In this document: positions 45,196 to 54,618 of the stretch, in pieces | Position numbering within the stretch: position 1 is the first letter of the stretch | Layout: every line of letters starts with the position of its first letter | Origin: Lachnoclostridium sp. Marseille-P6806 | GTDB lineage: Bacteria; Bacillota; Clostridia; Lachnospirales; Lachnospiraceae | Direction: 5' to 3' | Length of the DNA: 64,000 bases | Assembly (NCBI RefSeq): GCF_900625025.1 | Contig: NZ_LR130584.1 | Location: 1-64,000 of the forward strand | The notes under the pieces: generated by a model | Databases searched by the model: none | What the model was told of the DNA's origin: nothing | What the model saw: the letters and a program-made list of their open reading frames with translations, nothing else | Made by a program: the position numbers and the translations under genes

Positions 45196-46548
45196 ATGCC
45201 GAACTACGAAAAGCTTTATAAAACCGGCTCCGTCTGGAGATCTCTTCTTTCCATGGCAATTCCGGCTCTGATCACGGTACTTGTCATGATTTTTTACAAC
45301 ATGGCCGACATGTTCTTCATCGGCCGGCTCGGCGACACCTCCATGGTCGCCGCCGTCTCTGTCGTAAGTCCGGTATTCTCCCTGATCATGGGCTTTGCCA
45401 CTATGATCGGCATCGGCGGAAGCACCATCATCGCGAATGAGCTCGGCGCAGGCAACAGAGAGAAAGCCCGCAGCGCCTCGAGCGTCTGCTTCTGGGCCGC
45501 CTTTCTCATCGGTCTTGCCCTAATCACAGTCCTGCTCATGATCCGGCAGCCGCTTTTATCGTTTCTCGGCACAACCCGTGACATGCGGGGCTACGCTTCA
45601 ACATATTTGACGATCCTCTCTCTGGGGACGCCTTTTCTTCTCATTTCCACAACCATGGCGAACATCGTCCGGTCGGAGGGCGCGATCCGGGATGCGCTTT
45701 TCGGAAACATCGCCGGAACTCTGACCAACATCATTCTGGACCCGCTCTTCATCCTCGTTTTCGGCTGGGGCGTAGCGGGAGCTGCCGCGGCGACCGTTAT
45801 CGGCAACGCCGCCGCGACGTTTCTCTATCTTCTGTATATGAAGCGGAAAGCCGCTGTTCTCACCGTTTCCCCCGCTGCCGCCATGGAGAGCCCTGCCATG
45901 CTCTTTCCCATTCTGGCCCTCGGCATCCCGAATGCCGTCAGTACGATTCTCAGCGGGTTTGCCTCCACGTTCAGCAACCGGCTCCTCTCCGAATACGGTA
46001 CCGCTGCCATCGCCGCCATGGCGGCCGCCGGCAAAGCAGGCATGATCATCGCCATGGTCATGATGGGCATCTGCATGGGGGTCCAGCCCCTCATCGCCTA
46101 CAATTACGGCGCAAGGGATCACGCCCGGATGAGGGAAATTCTTCAGAAGCTCACTCTCCTCACTCTGGGAATCGGGACCGTCAGCGCCGTCCTGTGCTTT
46201 GCCCTCCGCCGCGCGCTCATCGGCATGTTCCTCCGGCAGAGCGAGGCGGCCGCTCTCGGCGAGGTTTTCGTTCCCTTTCTCGTCCTCGGCGCGCCGTTCA
46301 TGGGCTTTTACTACATCTCCACAAATTTCCTGCAGGCTGCAAAAAACGCCCCCATGGCGACCGTGACCAGCGTTCTTCGCCAAGGGATAATGCTCATTCC
46401 TCTGCTGTATGCGCTGCATCATTTCTTCGGGCTCACCGGCATCGCCGCGGCGCACACCGCCGCAGACATCGGCGCAGCGCTCCTCTCCCTGCTGATCGCC
46501 CTTGTTCAGTACAGAAAAGAAACCGCCGGAATCACAGCATTGCCATGA
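45196..46548 (+). CDS. MATE-family efflux transporter
   Basis: The 450-residue protein has twelve transmembrane segments and the MATE N-terminal region (SLLSMAIPALITVLVMIFYNMADMFFIGRLGD). It exports drugs or metabolites using ion gradients. The ATG at 45196 has GAGGTG six bases upstream. It is divergent from the TetR gene and probably regulated by it. Confidence 0.92.
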   Translation: MPNYEKLYKTGSVWRSLLSMAIPALITVLVMIFYNMADMFFIGRLGDTSMVAAVSVVSPVFSLIMGFATMIGIGGSTIIANELGAGNREKARSASSVCFWAAFLIGLALITVLLMIRQPLLSFLGTTRDMRGYASTYLTILSLGTPFLLISTTMANIVRSEGAIRDALFGNIAGTLTNIILDPLFILVFGWGVAGAAAATVIGNAAATFLYLLYMKRKAAVLTVSPAAAMESPAMLFPILALGIPNAVSTILSGFASTFSNRLLSEYGTAAIAAMAAAGKAGMIIAMVMMGICMGVQPLIAYNYGARDHARMREILQKLTLLTLGIGTVSAVLCFALRRALIGMFLRQSEAAALGEVFVPFLVLGAPFMGFYYISTNFLQAAKNAPMATVTSVLRQGIMLIPLLYALHHFFGLTGIAAAHTAADIGAALLSLLIALVQYRKETAGITALP

Positions 46549-46661
46549 CCGGCATTGCCGTACTTCCTTTTCGGTATGATAATAGAAGAATGAATGCCTC
46601 AGCCGGATTTTAACACGGATTCATCATCACCTGTTTCATCGCCGTTTTTATAAAGGAATGT

Positions 46662-47684
46662 ATGATCGCTGTCATCGAATTTGCCTTTAACGCCATCGCT
46701 CCTCTTATTGTCCTGATCCTGCTGGGTTACTGCGGCAGAAAAAGCGGGATGCTGAGCCCCGGCACGCTGACCCAGACCAACAAATTTGTCTATCGCTTCG
46801 GCTTTTTTGCCATCATGTTCAAAAATATCTATGATATGGATCTGGATGCGCCGGTTCCGTGGATATTTTTTCTTCTTCTGGTCTTCTCCTATCTTGTTCT
46901 CACCGCCGCCGGCGTATTTCTGGCAGACAGAATCACCGCGGTCAAAGGACGGAAGCCCGTTCTGATTCAGGCCATGTTCCGATCCAACTACGCGGTCATC
47001 GGGCTTGCCCTCGCGGAATCTCTGGCGGGCGGGGAGGGGCTCGCGCTGGCGTCCATCTGCCAGATACCGGCCATACTGTATTACAATATCGTCAGCACCG
47101 TTATTCTAAGCCTCTATCACGGAGCTTCTGAAAGCGGCGTGAATTTTTCCGCGAAGAGATTGGCCGGAGACCTCCTCTCCAATCCCCTCATTCAGGGGAT
47201 TTCCGCAGGGCTGACCATTGTTCTTGCCCGCAAAGCGTTCCCCTGCTTTTCCGGGGAAAATCCGCTTTTTACGATAAGGAACAACATGACATGGCTCTAC
47301 GCGTCCATCTCCTATCTGGCCCGTCTCACGACACCGATGGCGCTGATTATCTTAGGCGGGCAGCTGGAGAGGAGTGAAGCGGGCGGCTTCCGGAGAGAGC
47401 TGATATCGGGCGTTGTCATGCGGCTGATCGGCGCGCCGGCGGTCGGCTTGTCCATTGCGCTGACCGCCTCGTATGCCCTGCATTTATACACGCTGACGCC
47501 GGCCATGACCGGCGTTCTGGTCGCCGCTTTCGGCTCTCCGATGGCGGTTTCCTCCGCAGTGATGAGCGCCGAGATGGGCGCAGACGGGAAGCTCTGTTCT
47601 CAGATCATTGTGTGGACGAGCATACTCAGCATGGGCTCTCTGTTCTTCATCATCATGCTGCTGCGGAGCGCCGGAATGCTGTGA
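46662..47684 (+). CDS. AEC-family (auxin efflux carrier-like) transporter
   Basis: The 340-residue protein has about ten hydrophobic segments and the AEC pattern (FAFNAIAPLIVLILLGYCGRKSGMLSPGTLTQTNKFVYRFG at the N terminus, RSNYAVIGLALAESLAGGEGLALAS in the middle). Members export malate, auxin-like or other organic anions. It stands alone on the plus strand; its last 85 bases overlap the end of the methyltransferase frame on the opposite strand. Confidence 0.88.
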   Translation: MIAVIEFAFNAIAPLIVLILLGYCGRKSGMLSPGTLTQTNKFVYRFGFFAIMFKNIYDMDLDAPVPWIFFLLLVFSYLVLTAAGVFLADRITAVKGRKPVLIQAMFRSNYAVIGLALAESLAGGEGLALASICQIPAILYYNIVSTVILSLYHGASESGVNFSAKRLAGDLLSNPLIQGISAGLTIVLARKAFPCFSGENPLFTIRNNMTWLYASISYLARLTTPMALIILGGQLERSEAGGFRRELISGVVMRLIGAPAVGLSIALTASYALHLYTLTPAMTGVLVAAFGSPMAVSSAVMSAEMGADGKLCSQIIVWTSILSMGSLFFIIMLLRSAGML

Positions 47685-48292
47685 GAATGCCCTCTGCCCG
47701 GCCGCCGGACACATTTTCCGACCGCCTGATACATTTTCCCATTGGAAACGAGCGTCGTCACATCAAGATACCGCCCCATGATTTCGCCCAGAGCCTCCAC
47801 GGGCATCAGTCCGTTGGAGACATGGGCCGCTCTCCCGCGATGATGCGCCTCGATCCTTTCGCGGCTCATCCCGTGCGCTATGGTGAGCATGCCGCCGGGC
47901 CTTAATCCGGACGCCAGCCTCCGGATCAGCCTTTCCGGATCAGGGAAATGCGGAAACGCGTTATAAACCACGATCCGGTCGAATTTTCTGTCCGATACGA
48001 TCGTTTCGGCGTCTCCGCAGAGGACCGTGACCCGTGAATCATGGAACTTGCTCTCTGCGATCTCCGCCATTTTGGGGGAAATATCGACCGCGGTGACCGA
48101 CGAAACCCCTCGGTCAAGATAATCCTGAATCAGAACCCCGGTTCCGCACGCCACATCCAGAACATCCTTTCCCGCGGAAATATCTTCGTTATCGAGGATC
48201 ATCGCTATGACGTCCTCATGCCGGATCATTTCCGCATCCCAGCCCGGCGCCAGACGATCAAAAAAATCAATTACTTCGCTTGTCTTAATCAT
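47600..48292 (-). CDS. Class I SAM-dependent methyltransferase linked to the metal ABC operon
   Basis: The 230-residue protein has the Rossmann SAM-binding motif I VLDVACGTGVLIQDYL, motif II TAVDISPKMAEIAE and motif IV FDRIVVYNAFPHFPDP. The last ~35 residues (after GKMYQAVG) look out of place because the frame runs 85 bases into the convergent AEC gene; the true end may be earlier, after an indel. It starts three bases after the solute-binding protein gene, so it belongs to the ABC operon and may modify the imported metal chelate. Confidence 0.8.
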   Translation of the reverse strand: MIKTSEVIDFFDRLAPGWDAEMIRHEDVIAMILDNEDISAGKDVLDVACGTGVLIQDYLDRGVSSVTAVDISPKMAEIAESKFHDSRVTVLCGDAETIVSDRKFDRIVVYNAFPHFPDPERLIRRLASGLRPGGMLTIAHGMSRERIEAHHRGRAAHVSNGLMPVEALGEIMGRYLDVTTLVSNGKMYQAVGKCVRRPGRGHSHSIPALRSSMMMKNREPMLSMLVHTMI

Positions 48293-48295
48293 CGC

Positions 48296-49558
48296 TCACT
48301 CAAAAAACGCTGCCGTGTCAATCTTCTGGTAGCCGCCGAAGCTGGACGGGGCGGCCTCGATCTGCTCCGCGAGCTCCTGCCCTAAGAACCTCCGCGTGAC
48401 CTCGTTCATCTTCTCCGTCATGTCGATGTCCCCGAAGCGGTCCGGGTAGACGGTCTTCGCAATAAACCATGTGTTGATCAGGGCAATCTCATAGTTCGTA
48501 TAGTAGGCATTATACGCCATTTCCAGATAAACCTCTCCGTTCCTCCACGCCCTGCAGCTGTCAAACATGGCAGGGTCCTCAGCATAGAGCGGTTTGATGT
48601 TCTTTACCGCCGCGGCGTCCATAATCATGATGTCCATATCCTCGCCGGCGGCAACAAATTTTTCCTCCTCGATCTCCTGAATTCCGGGCGCCTCAAGATC
48701 AGTAACAGCATTCTTTACATTCGCGACCTGAAACGGAACGTAGTTCTGCGCCGTCATGAGGTGGTTGGTCGTCCCCCAGTTCCCCAGACCGCAGATATAG
48801 ACGAGAGGCTTTTCCTCATCCGGGATGTCCGCCGTGCGTTTTGCAATTTCCGCTCGCTCCGTTTCGATGAAGCTGACCAGCGCCTCCGCCTTCTCCTCCT
48901 GTCCGAAAAGCTGCCCCAGCATTTTCATGGATCCGGAGAAGCTCTCGTCAAACACGCCGCCCGGGCCGGCTTTCAGCGTAATGACCGGAACGCCGAGCTG
49001 TTCCTGCAGCGCATCCTCTTTTTCCGCGTCCTCATACTCGGAAATCACAATATCCGGATTGCAGGAAAGAATCTTTTCCGCCTCCGCCGTCTGTGCCTGC
49101 GGGCCGCCGACGCCGCAGGAGGGCAGAACGGCAAAGTGCTCCCCGAACGCGAGCACATAGGGGCGGGCTACGGAATCGAACATCTTCGGCCGCTCCTCAA
49201 GAGAGAGGTTATCGATGTCCTCCACCCCGCAGAGCAGGCTGACATCGCCGATGTAGCTGTACATACGCAGCGCCCCCGCGCCGATGCAGACAACGCGCGT
49301 ATAGCTTCCGGGCGTGACGGTCACCTCACGGCCGATCATGTCAGTAAGCACGATTTCCGCTGCCTCTGCGGCTTCCGTTTCCGCCGCTTCCTCAGAATCT
49401 GCCGCCTCTGCGGATGTCTCTTCCGAATCCGGCGCCGCCATATCTGCGGAAGCCGCCTCCTTTGGCGCTGTCTCCGCCGGCGCCGCGGTCTGTCCGCAGG
49501 CGCACAGAGAGAGCAGCATGAATACCGTCAGCAGAAACGCCAGAGCTCTGTTCTTCAT
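48296..49558 (-). CDS. Iron/cobalamin-type ABC transporter substrate-binding lipoprotein
   Basis: The 420-residue protein has a lipoprotein signal (FLLTVFMLLSLCAC, lipobox near residue 19). An alanine/glutamate-rich linker follows, then a BtuF/FhuD-type helical-backbone domain (VVCIGAGALRMYSYIGD ... ILSCNPDIVISEY, VITLKAGPGG). Such proteins bind metal complexes of siderophore or cobalamin type. The ligand cannot be told from sequence. Its ATG overlaps the ATPase stop by four bases. Confidence 0.88.
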   Translation of the reverse strand: MKNRALAFLLTVFMLLSLCACGQTAAPAETAPKEAASADMAAPDSEETSAEAADSEEAAETEAAEAAEIVLTDMIGREVTVTPGSYTRVVCIGAGALRMYSYIGDVSLLCGVEDIDNLSLEERPKMFDSVARPYVLAFGEHFAVLPSCGVGGPQAQTAEAEKILSCNPDIVISEYEDAEKEDALQEQLGVPVITLKAGPGGVFDESFSGSMKMLGQLFGQEEKAEALVSFIETERAEIAKRTADIPDEEKPLVYICGLGNWGTTNHLMTAQNYVPFQVANVKNAVTDLEAPGIQEIEEEKFVAAGEDMDIMIMDAAAVKNIKPLYAEDPAMFDSCRAWRNGEVYLEMAYNAYYTNYEIALINTWFIAKTVYPDRFGDIDMTEKMNEVTRRFLGQELAEQIEAAPSSFGGYQKIDTAAFFE

Positions 49559-50322
49559 GATATTTTTCCTCCATTGATAATGATTTTTTTATGATCTATC
49601 TCCACGATGCGCACCTCCGCGTCAAAAACCTCGCGAATCGCCGCCTCGGTGATGACCTCTTTTCCTCCCGTATAGAGGATCCGGCCATTTTTTATAAGAA
49701 AGAACCGGTCGCCGATCTCCAGCGCCTGATTCAGATCATGAAGAGAAATGAGAATGCCGATGTGCTTCTCTGCTGCGGCACGCCGCGCCTCCGCGAGGAT
49801 CAGCTGCTCATTGGCAATGTCCAGATTCCCGGTCGGCTCGTCGAAAATCAGCATCCGCGGCTCCTGAACCAGCGCTCTGGCGATGGCGATTTTCTGGCGT
49901 TCGCCGCCTGAAAGCTCCTCCACATTGCGATCCGCAAAGGAGGTCAGCCCCATATCGTCCAGCACCTTTTCCACAATTTCTTCGTCTTCTTTTCCGGCCC
50001 GGTAAGCGAAGTAAGAAATGCGGCCGGCCAGTATGCTGTCGTAAACGCTCAATGCACCGAACTGTATATTCTGCGGAACATATGCGATGCGCCGCGCCCG
50101 CTCCCGGCGGCTCATCCTTATCAGATCCTCGCCGTCAAAGCGCAGGCTCCCGCTCACGGGCTTCAGAATCCCGAGTACGTTTTTGCAGAGCGTGGTTTTC
50201 CCGGAGCCGTTTTTCCCTAAGATAATCCCGATCTCTCCGTCCGCAAGCACAAGATCCACATCTCTCAGCACGAAAGGAGAACGTCTGGAATAACGGAAGC
50301 AAAGCTTATTGATTTCCAGCAT
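49555..50322 (-). CDS. FecE/BtuD-type ABC transporter ATP-binding protein
   Basis: The 255-residue ATPase has Walker A (GKNGSGKTT, near residue 38), signature LSGGERQ, Walker B (MLIFDEPTGN) and the switch histidine in ISLHDLNQA. It energises uptake through the permease whose gene lies five bases upstream. It overlaps the binding-protein start by four bases. Confidence 0.93.
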   Translation of the reverse strand: MLEINKLCFRYSRRSPFVLRDVDLVLADGEIGIILGKNGSGKTTLCKNVLGILKPVSGSLRFDGEDLIRMSRRERARRIAYVPQNIQFGALSVYDSILAGRISYFAYRAGKEDEEIVEKVLDDMGLTSFADRNVEELSGGERQKIAIARALVQEPRMLIFDEPTGNLDIANEQLILAEARRAAAEKHIGILISLHDLNQALEIGDRFFLIKNGRILYTGGKEVITEAAIREVFDAEVRIVEIDHKKIIINGGKIS

Positions 50323-50327
50323 CCGTG

Positions 50328-51386
50328 CTACTCCCCCTTTCTGCTGAAGATAATCGCCAGAAAAAACGGTGCCCCTGCCAGAGAGGTGATCGCACCCACC
50401 GGCAGCGCGGAGCCGTTCCCGATGCTGCGGGAGAGCGTATCCGCCAGCAGCAGCAGAATACTGCCGGATAACAGGGACGCCGGAATGGAGATGCGGTGAT
50501 CATACCCGAGCAGGCGCTTTACCACATGGGGACAGATGATGCCGACAAAGCCGATGATCCCGAGGTAAGAGACGCAGACGGCCGTAATCAGCGACGCTGC
50601 CAGCATGGAGGAAAAGCGCAGCAGCTCCACATTGACGCCCATGCTTTTCGCCGCGGCGTCCCCGCCAAGCAGCGCATTGAGCCGCCAGCTCACGGCATAA
50701 AAGTAAAGGGCTCCGGCCAGCACGACCACCGCCATGATCAGATCCGTGCGGTATGCCGCCCGGCCAAGATCTCCAAAGGTCCAGATCACCGCCGCCGAAA
50801 GTCCCACGTCCGTGGCATAAAACTGAAGAATGGTGGTCGCTGCGGTCCAGACAGAGCCGACGGCAATTCCGGCGAGAACCACGACGTCCGGCTGAAACGA
50901 CCGCAGACGGCATAAGCCAAGAATCACCAGAATCGACAGCGTCGAAAAAAGAAAAGCCACCAGCGAGGTGGCATAGGGATTCGCCCCCACGGCATAATGA
51001 TTCAGGTTGTTTCCGGTCGAAAGAAAACCGCCCGCAAAGGCAATGATGGACAGATTCGCGCCGAAAACCGCGGCGTTGGACACACCGAGCGTTGCGGGCG
51101 ACGCCATCGGATTGTTCAGATTGGTCTGCATGATGAGGCCGGAAACCGACAGCCCCGCGCCCGCAATGATCGCTGCCAGAATCCGCGGGATCCGGATGTT
51201 CCACAGGATCCGGACCTGCGCGGCGTTCCCTTTTTTGAACAGCGCACCGAAGCTGTCCCGCATTGTCATATGCGACGATCCGATGAACAGCCCCGCAAAC
51301 GCAAGCAGAATCACCGCGATCAGAAGAAGCATGACGGCGTTTGCCTGCCGTCGCCTGCTTTTCCTGTAAGAAAGGATTGTTGTCAA
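50328..51386 (-). CDS. FecCD-family ABC transporter permease
   Basis: This ~352-residue FecCD/BtuC-type permease has about ten transmembrane segments. It carries the family motifs RIPRILAAIIAGAGLSVSGL, NNPMASPATLGVSNAAVFGANL and ISYLGIIGFVGIICPHVVKRLLGYDH (as CVSYLGIIGFVGIICPHV). I prefer the TTG at 51386, preceded by GGGGGGCGG, over a GTG at 51413 that abuts the terminator T-run. It is the first gene of the metal-complex import operon. Confidence 0.85.
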   Translation of the reverse strand: MTTILSYRKSRRRQANAVMLLLIAVILLAFAGLFIGSSHMTMRDSFGALFKKGNAAQVRILWNIRIPRILAAIIAGAGLSVSGLIMQTNLNNPMASPATLGVSNAAVFGANLSIIAFAGGFLSTGNNLNHYAVGANPYATSLVAFLFSTLSILVILGLCRLRSFQPDVVVLAGIAVGSVWTAATTILQFYATDVGLSAAVIWTFGDLGRAAYRTDLIMAVVVLAGALYFYAVSWRLNALLGGDAAAKSMGVNVELLRFSSMLAASLITAVCVSYLGIIGFVGIICPHVVKRLLGYDHRISIPASLLSGSILLLLADTLSRSIGNGSALPVGAITSLAGAPFFLAIIFSRKGE

Positions 51387-51413
51387 ACCGCCCCCCGCTA
51401 TCAATGTGCACAC

Positions 51414-51451
51414 AAAAAGCGTACAGTTCTTCGTTCTGAAGAAATGTACGC
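51414..51451 (-). terminator. Intrinsic terminator inside the metal-transporter leader
   Basis: GCGTACA...TTCTTC and GAA(GAA)...TGTACGC pair into a 14-base stem with one mismatch, followed by TTTTT on the minus strand. It lies between the promoter and first gene, so it must be bypassed for expression. Confidence 0.75.
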
Positions 51452-51533
51452 CTTCATGACCTACTTGCCGGATAATATCAAAAAATGAAGCTTGGCACTT
51501 CTGTGCCGGAATCCGCAGGCTTCTGCCTGCTAT
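51452..51533 (-). promoter_or_regulatory. Structured leader of unknown class ahead of the metal ABC operon
   Basis: The transcript expected from the promoter at 51540-51568 begins with a hairpin GCAGGC-AGAA-GCCTGC. A second, GGCAC-AGAA-GTGCC, follows, then the terminator. Both loops are AGAA. The layout is that of a riboswitch or other attenuator. It does not match the cobalamin riboswitch core as far as I can see. Confidence 0.5.
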
Positions 51534-51539
51534 CTGATA

Positions 51540-51568
51540 TTTATATCATGGATTCATGCCGGAGACAA
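51540..51568 (-). promoter_or_regulatory. Promoter of the metal ABC operon
   Basis: On the minus strand TTGTCT and TATAAA are separated by exactly 17 bases. The predicted start is near 51533, just before the first leader hairpin. Confidence 0.6.
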
Positions 51569-51648
51569 GGGCGGGCGCCGGTTCCGGATGACGGATATAA
51601 CATTAGAGTGTGGAAATCACACCCGGTATTCGCCGAGCGAAAATAAAA

Positions 51649-52731
51649 TCAGCCGTTTTTGTTCGGCGTGGCGTCAAACAGCCGCTGAAGCATCTCGTGA
51701 TGCCGCCGCACCTCCTCTACTTCATTCGGGAGAAACTCCTCTCCGCGGTCCTGCTGATCTCTCTGGCCCTCATACTCCGAATCAATGTATCCCTGATAGC
51801 CCTCCTCGTTTAAGACGCGGATCGGATCGGCATAGTTGATCGCCTTGTCCTCATAGTGGCCGGGCTGTCCCTCGATCTCCGTCATCTCATAGAACTTGCC
51901 GTGCATGCTGCAGATATACGGGACGATCGCGCGAAGATCCTCGGGATCCGCAGAAGATTCATGCAGGGACAGACCCTCGATCTCACCCATGCTGAGCTCA
52001 CCGTGCGGGAACTTCGCCTTGAACGCCGCCTGTGCCGCATCCAGATCATGCGGTGCAAAATTCTTGCTGTTCTCAAGCAGCCAGTCCACCTCGTCGGTAT
52101 TCCTGACATGCCTCTTAACATAGGCGATATGCAGGTCCGTCGGACGAAACTGGAAGATTCCGAAGTCAGGCACGAGCCCGACATACTTGGAGCCGGTTCT
52201 CCGTGCGAGCTCAATCACCTCATCCACCATGTGAATGCTGAGAGCACCCGCCATCCCCTGCGTCGGCTGCTTCTTTCCCTTTGTGTTGATCGGAAGCGGG
52301 GCGTGGATTTCCTTTCCGATGCGGACTCCATACTTCTCGGCTGTGGGAAGCGCCATTTCGATCACGTCGATCGGCACGAGGCAGAGGCATCTTACGTTCT
52401 CAAAGCCCATTTCCGCCGCGAGCCTGATGTCGTATTTCAGGCGCTCCGCGGCTTCCCTGTGCGTCATCACATGGTCGCGGAACTGATGCACATCAAGATA
52501 GATATCTTTCGTGACGGCTTTCATGTCATAGCGTGCAAGAAAGCTGTTCCAGTCATAAATGAACTCTTCCGGCGGAAAAGGATAATGGGGGATCGTGGAC
52601 TCGTCGATAATCTCTACGCCATCGCACTTCAGATTATCATGGAGCTCTCTGACCATGTCTTTCCAGTGCATTTTCCCGAAGAACTGTGTCTGCTGATAGC
52701 TGTAAAAAGAAACGCCTCTCTTAATCCCCAT
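51649..52731 (-). CDS. C-glycoside deglycosidase alpha-subunit-like TIM-barrel protein, copy 1
   Basis: The 360-residue protein of the sugar phosphate isomerase/epimerase fold has likely metal ligands spread over the barrel: E in IGKEIHAP, D in LVPDFGIFQ, H in SMHGKFYEM and E in IDSEYEGQRDQQ. It resembles alpha subunits of bacterial C-glycoside deglycosidases (DgpB, DfgA and CarB type), which cleave the C-C bond of 3-keto C-glucosides. Its ATG shares one base with the stop of the beta-subunit gene (TAATG), so the two are coupled. Copy 2 is at 61957. The substrate may be a C- or O-linked 3-keto glycoside. Confidence 0.78.
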   Translation of the reverse strand: MGIKRGVSFYSYQQTQFFGKMHWKDMVRELHDNLKCDGVEIIDESTIPHYPFPPEEFIYDWNSFLARYDMKAVTKDIYLDVHQFRDHVMTHREAAERLKYDIRLAAEMGFENVRCLCLVPIDVIEMALPTAEKYGVRIGKEIHAPLPINTKGKKQPTQGMAGALSIHMVDEVIELARRTGSKYVGLVPDFGIFQFRPTDLHIAYVKRHVRNTDEVDWLLENSKNFAPHDLDAAQAAFKAKFPHGELSMGEIEGLSLHESSADPEDLRAIVPYICSMHGKFYEMTEIEGQPGHYEDKAINYADPIRVLNEEGYQGYIDSEYEGQRDQQDRGEEFLPNEVEEVRRHHEMLQRLFDATPNKNG

Positions 52732-53201
52732 TACTTGTTACCTCCTTCCGAGAGCTCCAGCTCATAATAACAGATGAATGCCGTTTTGCCGGCGCCTGCG
52801 CCCTTTCCGGGAACCGGGGGATTCTTGACCCATTCTTCATCGTGGAACGGGAAGTAGCCGTACTGCGCAAGGACGGACTGCTGCAGGCCGATCCTATGCT
52901 TTCCGGGCTCAAGGCCGCCGTCTTTCTTTACATAAACGTAGCCCTCGTCATCATAGTCCCAGTGTTCCCACACACACTTTTTGATCTCCTCAAAGCTTCT
53001 GGGCGCCTTGCCGTTAATTTCAAAGCTCTGAAGCTCTCTTGGATACTCGGCGCCATCGACGCTGATGTAATATCCGTTGTGAAGCGAAAGATAGCAGCCG
53101 CGATAATCCGCAATGCGGACGGCAAATTTGAAGCCCACCGCTTTGCCGTCTTCATATACGTTTTCAAGGCTGTCTTTCCTGATCAAATAACTGTCAAACA
53201 T
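52731..53201 (-). CDS. C-glycoside deglycosidase beta-subunit-like protein (DUF6379), copy 1
   Basis: The 156-residue beta-sandwich-type protein (MFDSYLIRKDSLENV ... FKFAVRIADYRGCYLSLHNGYYISVDG ... YVYVKKDGGLEPGKH) matches the small beta subunits that complete the active site of C-glycoside deglycosidases. The ATG at 53201 has GGAGG eight bases upstream; frame further up is spurious. It lies 13 bases after the MATE gene and is fused by codon overlap to the alpha gene. Confidence 0.78.
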   Translation of the reverse strand: MFDSYLIRKDSLENVYEDGKAVGFKFAVRIADYRGCYLSLHNGYYISVDGAEYPRELQSFEINGKAPRSFEEIKKCVWEHWDYDDEGYVYVKKDGGLEPGKHRIGLQQSVLAQYGYFPFHDEEWVKNPPVPGKGAGAGKTAFICYYELELSEGGNK

Positions 53202-53214
53202 AAACGCAACCTCC

Positions 53215-54618
53215 TTATATTTTGGCCCGCACCTGAGCGATGCGTGCATTTTTCCATGTTCCCTTGCGGTAATACATCCACATGATTGCAATGCTGATGA
53301 AATTGCTGATGATCATGGCATACCAGAGCCCCCGGAACGGTTCGTTGTTATAGACGAAAACACCCCTGATCGCCAGAAGATATCCGATGATGATGCGCAC
53401 GGCAATGTTGATGAAAGCGCAGACCATCGGCACGAACGACGCACCGGCGCCGCGCACGATGCCGGTCAGCACCTGATTCGCCGCCATGAAGATGTAGAAG
53501 CAGCCGAGCGTGCGAAGCCCGATCGCTCCGATCCGGATGATCTCTTTTTCCGAGGTGAACAGCGAAACGCCGAGCGGCGCGATGGCCATGATAACAATGC
53601 CCAGACCAACGGAAATCACAGCGCAGAAAAGCATCGCAAGCCGCGAGCCCTCTTTCAGGCGTTCGGTCTTGTTGGCGCCGATATTCTGTCCCACAAAGGT
53701 CTGGATGGACGTTCCGATCGCCTGCATCGGCAGCATGATGAAGCCGTCGATCTTGATGATCGTACTCTGCGCGGCGACGACATCACTGCCGAAGCTGTTT
53801 GTGAAAGACTGCACAACCGAAGATCCGGCCGCGAAAACAAGCTGCTGCATTCCCGCGGGAATTCCGATCTTCAGCATGGATTTTGCGATGGAGCCGTCAA
53901 TGCGCAGCGTCCCCGGGCTGACCGTGATGCCGTACCGCTTCCCGCACAGGCGGAAAACAACCGCGATGCCGGATATGAGCTGCGCAAGGATGGTCGCCCA
54001 CGCGGCCCCCGCAACGCCCATGTCGAATTTCACCACAAAGAGGAGATCGGCCAGAATATTAAAAACGCTGCAGAAAATCAGCAGTCTCAGCGGCCATGCC
54101 GAATCCCCCAGCCCTCGCAGTATGGAGCTGCCCATCTGATAATAGAGATGGCCGACCGTACCGATGACGACGATGATGTAATAGGTATACGCATCCTCAT
54201 AAATATTGGAGGGTGTGTTCAAAAGATTCAGCAGTCCTCTTGCGGACAGTCCGAAGCCGATCGTGATGGCAATCCCGACAACCAGCGCCAGAACGAGCGC
54301 CGTGTTTGCCGTTTTGTCCATGTTTTCTTTGTCATGCGCGCCATAGCACTGCGAAATAACGACCGTCGCGCCTGCACCGACCGAAATGCAGAAAGAATAG
54401 ATCATCATCGTGATCGAGAAGCTCGAGCCCACCGCGGCAAGCGCCTCGCCTCCCAGAAACCGGCCGACGATGATGGAGTCGACCATATTGTAGACCTGCG
54501 TGAAAAGGTTGCCGAGAATAATGGGCCACATAAAGCGCATAAGCCCGGATGCAACGCCGCCCTCTGTCAGGTCGATCTGCGAACTTTTAATTTTATCAGC
54601 TGCCAAAACAATCACCAT
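53215..54618 (-). CDS. MATE-family transporter in the C-glycoside operon
   Basis: The 467-residue protein has twelve transmembrane segments and MATE features (EGGVASGLMRFMWPIILGNLFTQVYNMVDSIIVGRFLGGEALAAVGSS). The ATG at 54618 lies inside a structured repeat copy; frame continuing upstream is repeat sequence. It sits between the LplC-like permease and the beta-subunit gene, so it may export the released aglycone or import a flavonoid glycoside. Confidence 0.88.
   Translation of the reverse strand: MVIVLAADKIKSSQIDLTEGGVASGLMRFMWPIILGNLFTQVYNMVDSIIVGRFLGGEALAAVGSSFSITMMIYSFCISVGAGATVVISQCYGAHDKENMDKTANTALVLALVVGIAITIGFGLSARGLLNLLNTPSNIYEDAYTYYIIVVIGTVGHLYYQMGSSILRGLGDSAWPLRLLIFCSVFNILADLLFVVKFDMGVAGAAWATILAQLISGIAVVFRLCGKRYGITVSPGTLRIDGSIAKSMLKIGIPAGMQQLVFAAGSSVVQSFTNSFGSDVVAAQSTIIKIDGFIMLPMQAIGTSIQTFVGQNIGANKTERLKEGSRLAMLFCAVISVGLGIVIMAIAPLGVSLFTSEKEIIRIGAIGLRTLGCFYIFMAANQVLTGIVRGAGASFVPMVCAFINIAVRIIIGYLLAIRGVFVYNNEPFRGLWYAMIISNFISIAIMWMYYRKGTWKNARIAQVRAKI

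Noticed and set aside
51414..51640. Cobalamin riboswitch before the metal ABC operon
   Set aside because: The conserved core and size are not recognisable; the leader is only about 120 bases.
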